Below, in pieces: positions 61,062-64,000 of a stretch of DNA of 64,000 bases. The first letter of the stretch is position 1. Every line of letters starts with the position of its first letter. A program made the translations under genes and the position numbers. Source of the stretch: Parapedobacter deserti. GTDB taxonomy: Bacteria > Bacteroidota > Bacteroidia > Sphingobacteriales > Sphingobacteriaceae. The stretch is taken from positions 1-64,000 of the forward strand of contig NZ_JBHRTA010000062.1 of the NCBI RefSeq assembly GCF_042646065.1. The letters are read 5' to 3'. Below the pieces are notes generated by a model. The model was not told the DNA's origin. It saw only the letters and a list, made by a program, of their open reading frames with translations, and made no database searches.

Positions 61062-61137
61062 ATCCTCATGATAATCATCCATGTGCAAGAAATAACATCA
61101 GACCACAACAATTGTTTCGATGATCAAAAAGACCAAA

Positions 61138-61161
61138 CAAGCCCCGCATCACGGGGTTGTT
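61138..61161. other. GC hairpin upstream of the KTSC gene
   Basis: CAAGCCCCG ... CGGGGTTG forms a strong stem with a short loop, 20 bases before the KTSC start. It lies between divergent genes, so it is a 5' leader hairpin for one of them rather than a terminator. Confidence 0.35.
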
Positions 61162-61180
61162 ATGATAAACGCAGCAAGAG

Positions 61181-61387
61181 ATGCCGTCTACTGTCATCAG
61201 GAACATCGATTACCAAGAGGACGCAAGCCGTTTACAAATCACGTTCCAAACGGGAGCGATTTATAACTACTACGGGGTTCCCGAAGCGGTGTACATGGGT
61301 TTGCGGCAGGCGAGGTCAAAAGGAGCGTATTTCAATAAGCATATCTCTGGTATCTTCCCGTTCAAACGCGTGTCCTCCTCTGTCTAG
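61181..61387 (+). CDS. KTSC-domain protein
   Basis: 68 residues covering a complete KTSC domain (MPSTVIRNIDYQEDASRLQITFQTGAIYNYYGVPEAVYMGLRQARSKGAYFNKHISGIFPFKRV). Proteins of this type are small, often occur near lysyl-tRNA synthetase-like or stress genes, and have no settled function. It stands alone between divergent and convergent neighbours. Confidence 0.85.
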   Translation: MPSTVIRNIDYQEDASRLQITFQTGAIYNYYGVPEAVYMGLRQARSKGAYFNKHISGIFPFKRVSSSV

Positions 61388-61417
61388 GGTATACCCTGTC
61401 TGTTGGAATGAGGATGC

Positions 61418-62542
61418 TCAATTGGCATCAAAAACGCCTTTCCTTCCCTCTACTTCTTTAGGCGAATTGATGTCTATCGCATGATCTATGCTCGGCATTA
61501 ACGCTTCAATAAAGGCATTCTTCAGTATCTGCCAGATGGCCTCCCACACCAATACATCGGTTTGGCCAAAGCTCCCCTCGATCGGAATGCGAGTAGCGAC
61601 CTGCTCTTCTTCGGGATTCTCCAAGATGCTACCTACCAGATCAACAACGGCTTCCTTTGCCCGCTGGAAAAAGCTATCGTTCCGATCCTCGAGGCCAACT
61701 ACTTCCAAATCTTTGATTATGGGCTTCGCATACCCTTTGTACCGACCACTGTCTGCTGCAAATTCAGAATAAAGCCCAAAGGTACCTTTACTGATGTCGA
61801 ATCGTCCATAAGCAATGAAGAAGTCATTCAGTTCAGGCAAATTAGCCCCCTCTATCTCGGCAGTAAGATCGAACGTGGCCTGTTCAGCCAATGCATTCAA
61901 CCGCATGTCGAGGGCGAGCGTGCCGCCATAGGCTTGCGCATCTGCCCGAATCGTAGATGGTAGCTTTTCACCTTCACGGTTGGTGTTCTTCAGGTTCTCA
62001 GCTACGATGTGCGCCTTTTCTAATGAAATATCAACTATGGGAGACGCGGTGCTATCGGTATAGCGTATACTTCCGTTGTGAACTTCAAACCGATCGACCC
62101 GCAGTGGCATAAAATTTTTTAGAAGCTGACGAAAGTCGTTTGTGTCCTTTGCTACGGCATCTATTTCAGCTTTTTCCTTTGTGAAGATTAATTCCGGTGC
62201 GTCGAACGTCATCGCACCCACGAGCGCCCCTCGAAACAGCGAATGCCATGCGATGGACAAATCGACACGCTGCACTGCAAAAAAACGAGCTTGCTCCCCG
62301 GATGCCGAATCAACTTTATTAAGGTAAAGCCGGTCAAGCTGATAGGCGCCGCGATAGAGCGCGATATCGATATCTGCAACCTGTCCGTAATAGCCGTCAA
62401 GGTTCGCCAGTGCCCGGTTAGCATACCGTAGCACAAACGTCGGCAACAGCAGCCTAAACAAGATAATCACCACCACCACACCTGCAATAATGCTGTGTTT
62501 CTTTTTCCACTTCCAACGCTTCCTATGTTTATGTTCATCCAT
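61418..62542 (-). CDS. DUF748/AsmA-like membrane protein
   Basis: 374 residues from ATG 62542 (MDEHKHRKRWKWKKKHSIIAG). A basic N-terminus and one membrane helix (IIAGVVVVIILFRLLLPTFVLRY) precede a long beta-rich domain (ADIDIALYRGAYQLDRLYLNKVDS, FMPLRVDRFEVHNGSIRYTDSTASPIVDISLEKA) typical of AsmA/DUF748 proteins that bridge the envelope and influence outer-membrane lipid or protein assembly. The last 60 residues are acidic and may be cytoplasm- or periplasm-facing. Confidence 0.82.
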   Translation of the reverse strand: MDEHKHRKRWKWKKKHSIIAGVVVVIILFRLLLPTFVLRYANRALANLDGYYGQVADIDIALYRGAYQLDRLYLNKVDSASGEQARFFAVQRVDLSIAWHSLFRGALVGAMTFDAPELIFTKEKAEIDAVAKDTNDFRQLLKNFMPLRVDRFEVHNGSIRYTDSTASPIVDISLEKAHIVAENLKNTNREGEKLPSTIRADAQAYGGTLALDMRLNALAEQATFDLTAEIEGANLPELNDFFIAYGRFDISKGTFGLYSEFAADSGRYKGYAKPIIKDLEVVGLEDRNDSFFQRAKEAVVDLVGSILENPEEEQVATRIPIEGSFGQTDVLVWEAIWQILKNAFIEALMPSIDHAIDINSPKEVEGRKGVFDAN

Positions 62543-62649
62543 ATGGCTATAGCAAAACGTTCGCAAAAATCCTACCGTTCACCACAATAGGCAAACTTGT
62601 TCGTAAGCGCAGCCCGCACTCCAGCGAGCCGGTGTAGCAAATCGTAGAC

Positions 62650-63063
62650 TTAATGTACAATAATTGTAAAATGATACCTCAGGTCAACGTTCGCTGGCGG
62701 TTGGTTTCTTCCTTGATGCGTCGCTTCGGCGACCAACTTTGCTCCCGATGCACCAAAATCACTCTCCAGCATGTGATAGGACGTGTCCAACATGGTATTG
62801 ATATAGGCAGTCGTCCCCCCTGTGGTGCCAAAACCCACGTGGCGAGCTTCTGCTACGGCACAACTTAAACCCGCTTCCTGTAGCAGTACTGCTGTAGTTA
62901 TCCCGGTAATACCGCCGCCTACAATAAGCACGCCCCAGATCTGGTTGGTTGCGCTAACCCGCTCTTGAAACTCAACGTTTATTTCATTTTGCCATGGGCT
63001 TGCCAAAACACCGTCACGCTTTAGTGAATCCGCGGTAAGTGCGCTATCTGAAATGGTCTTCAT
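62650..63063 (-). pseudogene. Truncated FAD-dependent oxidoreductase gene
   Basis: The frame from ATG 63063 (MKTISDSALTADSLKRDGVLASPWQNEINVEFQERV) reads VLIVGGGITGITTAVLLQEAGLSCAVAEARHVGFGTTGGTTAYINTMLDTSYH, the FAD-binding start of DadA/amine-oxidase-like enzymes. It then turns into an unrelated short tail and stops after 137 residues, where the family needs about 380 or more. The rest of the gene is not found downstream, so it was cut by a deletion or insertion. Confidence 0.7.
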
Positions 63064-63322
63064 ATGCTGCATTTTTTGATAACAGCGTACTATTCAGATT
63101 GTTTATGAGGTGATTGCTTTTAACAGCACTGAAAAAGACAAATAAAGCCAAACTTTTGGTACTTTACTTGTTTATCCTTATATTGTGAAGCATGTATCAA
63201 ATTGGCAATTGGCATAATCCTAAATTGTGCCATCCGCCACCTACCACTGGATCAGGTATCGATGCTAGATTACACACCTATCCGCAATAAGTAGGAGTAT
63301 AAATAAAATTTATTGAAACAAC

Positions 63323-64000
63323 GTGAGTAAGACTATCATTGTATCAAACCGTTTGCCTATTAAAATTATCGAAGAAGGTGACGGTTATGCATTACAACCC
63401 AGTGAGGGCGGATTAGCGACCGGATTAGCGTCGATACATGCTCAAGGTGAAAATACCTGGATCGGCTGGCCCGGAGTTGCCGTCGATGATCAAGCACAGC
63501 GGTCACACTTTACATCGTTATTGAAAGAAAGGCGCTTAGTTCCCCTTTTTTTGAGCGAGGAAGAGATCAAGGGTTTTTATGAAGGGTTTTCGAACGAGGT
63601 GCTGTGGCCCATTTTCCATTATTTGCCTTCCTATGCAAACTATGACCTCGCTAATTGGGAGACTTATGTGCGCGTGAACGAAAAATTTCGTGACTTGATC
63701 ATCGAGCATGCAACGCCCGATGACACGATTTGGGTTCACGACTACCAGCTCCTTTTGCTTCCTGGCCTACTCCGCGATGCGCTTCCTGATGCTTCCATCG
63801 GCTTTTTTCAACACATTCCTTTTCCGTCGCAGGAGCTTTTCCGGCTCATCCCCTGGCGAAAAGAATTGTTACAGGGTATGTTAGGAGCTGATTTGCTCGG
63901 CTTTCATACGTTCGATGACGTTTGCCATTTTGTTAGCTCGGCTACCCGTCTCACCCCAACCAACAACAACTCCAACCGGCTGGAAGTGGATGGACGAACG
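63323..64000 (+). CDS. otsA: Trehalose-6-phosphate synthase (GT20), 5' part
   Basis: 226 residues from GTG 63323 to the window edge. The N-terminus VSKTIIVSNRLPIKIIEEGDGYALQPSEGGLATGLASI, then WIGWPG, VLWPIFHYLP, VWVHDYQLLLLPGLLR (here IWVHDYQLLLLPG), FFQHIPFPSQELFRLIPWR and LLGFHTFDDVCHF match the GT20 family closely. It makes trehalose-6-phosphate from UDP-glucose and glucose-6-phosphate. Bacteroidota homologues are often fused to a phosphatase domain; whether this one is cannot be seen because the gene leaves the window. Confidence 0.93.
   Translation, partial: MSKTIIVSNRLPIKIIEEGDGYALQPSEGGLATGLASIHAQGENTWIGWPGVAVDDQAQRSHFTSLLKERRLVPLFLSEEEIKGFYEGFSNEVLWPIFHYLPSYANYDLANWETYVRVNEKFRDLIIEHATPDDTIWVHDYQLLLLPGLLRDALPDASIGFFQHIPFPSQELFRLIPWRKELLQGMLGADLLGFHTFDDVCHFVSSATRLTPTNNNSNRLEVDGRT

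Noticed and set aside
1..64000. CRISPR arrays, tRNA or rRNA genes
   Set aside because: No regularly spaced repeats, and no tRNA- or rRNA-like sequence was recognised on either strand.

Overview
The window looks like a chromosome segment of a Bacteroidota bacterium, most likely Sphingobacteriaceae (Pedobacter/Parapedobacter-like). The reasons are a SusC/SusD polysaccharide locus with a one-protein hybrid two-component regulator, a FecI/FecR pair, a DUF6428-containing arsenic operon, TAnnTTTG promoter boxes, many outer-membrane beta-barrel proteins and a mid-range GC content. No rRNA, tRNA or CRISPR array was seen. Family names come from reading the proteins; no database search was run.

Layout. 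1-5.3 kb: end of an HxlR-type regulator, a large TPR protein, an AT-rich CrtO-like membrane protein, an AraC regulator and an SDR. 5.8-8.7 kb: a gene-poor patch with two copies of a double-hairpin repeat. One copy is split by an IS110-family element whose 5' noncoding end reads as a bridge RNA with recognisable target and donor guides; the other copy is an intact empty site. 8.9-14.3 kb (minus): arsenic operon arsR - DUF6428 - acr3 - two metallophosphoesterases - sigZ-like sigma factor - ArsP-like permease - small CC protein, rich in vicinal cysteines. 14.3-27.4 kb (minus): an AlkB-like gene, then a polysaccharide utilisation locus (HTCS, SusC, SusD, GH10 xylanase, PKD/CBM-like lipoprotein, agarase-like GH). 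27.5-32.1 kb: VOC protein, broken GNAT gene, DUF421 protein, porin and HflK/HflC.

32.2-38.1 kb (plus): an ECF sigma factor, a FecR anti-sigma factor, and a protein that joins an STN signalling domain to LA_2272-type surface repeats instead of a TonB receptor. A beta-barrel protein, a lipid A-type acyltransferase and a second surface-repeat protein follow. The sigma gene and the barrel gene carry the same spaced promoter (GGGTAA-N14-GTCTWA), so the sigma factor probably drives itself and the envelope genes.

38.2-64 kb: a stress-survival type region with LigD, an MBL-fold hydrolase, an alcohol dehydrogenase, CtaG/DUF2243, SemiSWEET, a thioredoxin-reductase-like flavoprotein, three more DUF421 proteins, a rhomboid protease and two GH13 enzymes of trehalose-synthase type. 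It continues with an LLM oxidoreductase, a second ECF sigma factor, DUF892 ferritin-like protein, SDRs, a sensor kinase/receiver pair, KTSC and DUF748 proteins, a truncated flavoprotein gene and the start of a trehalose-6-phosphate synthase. The trehalose, NHEJ and ferritin-like genes point to desiccation, osmotic or oxidative stress survival; that role is inferred from gene content.
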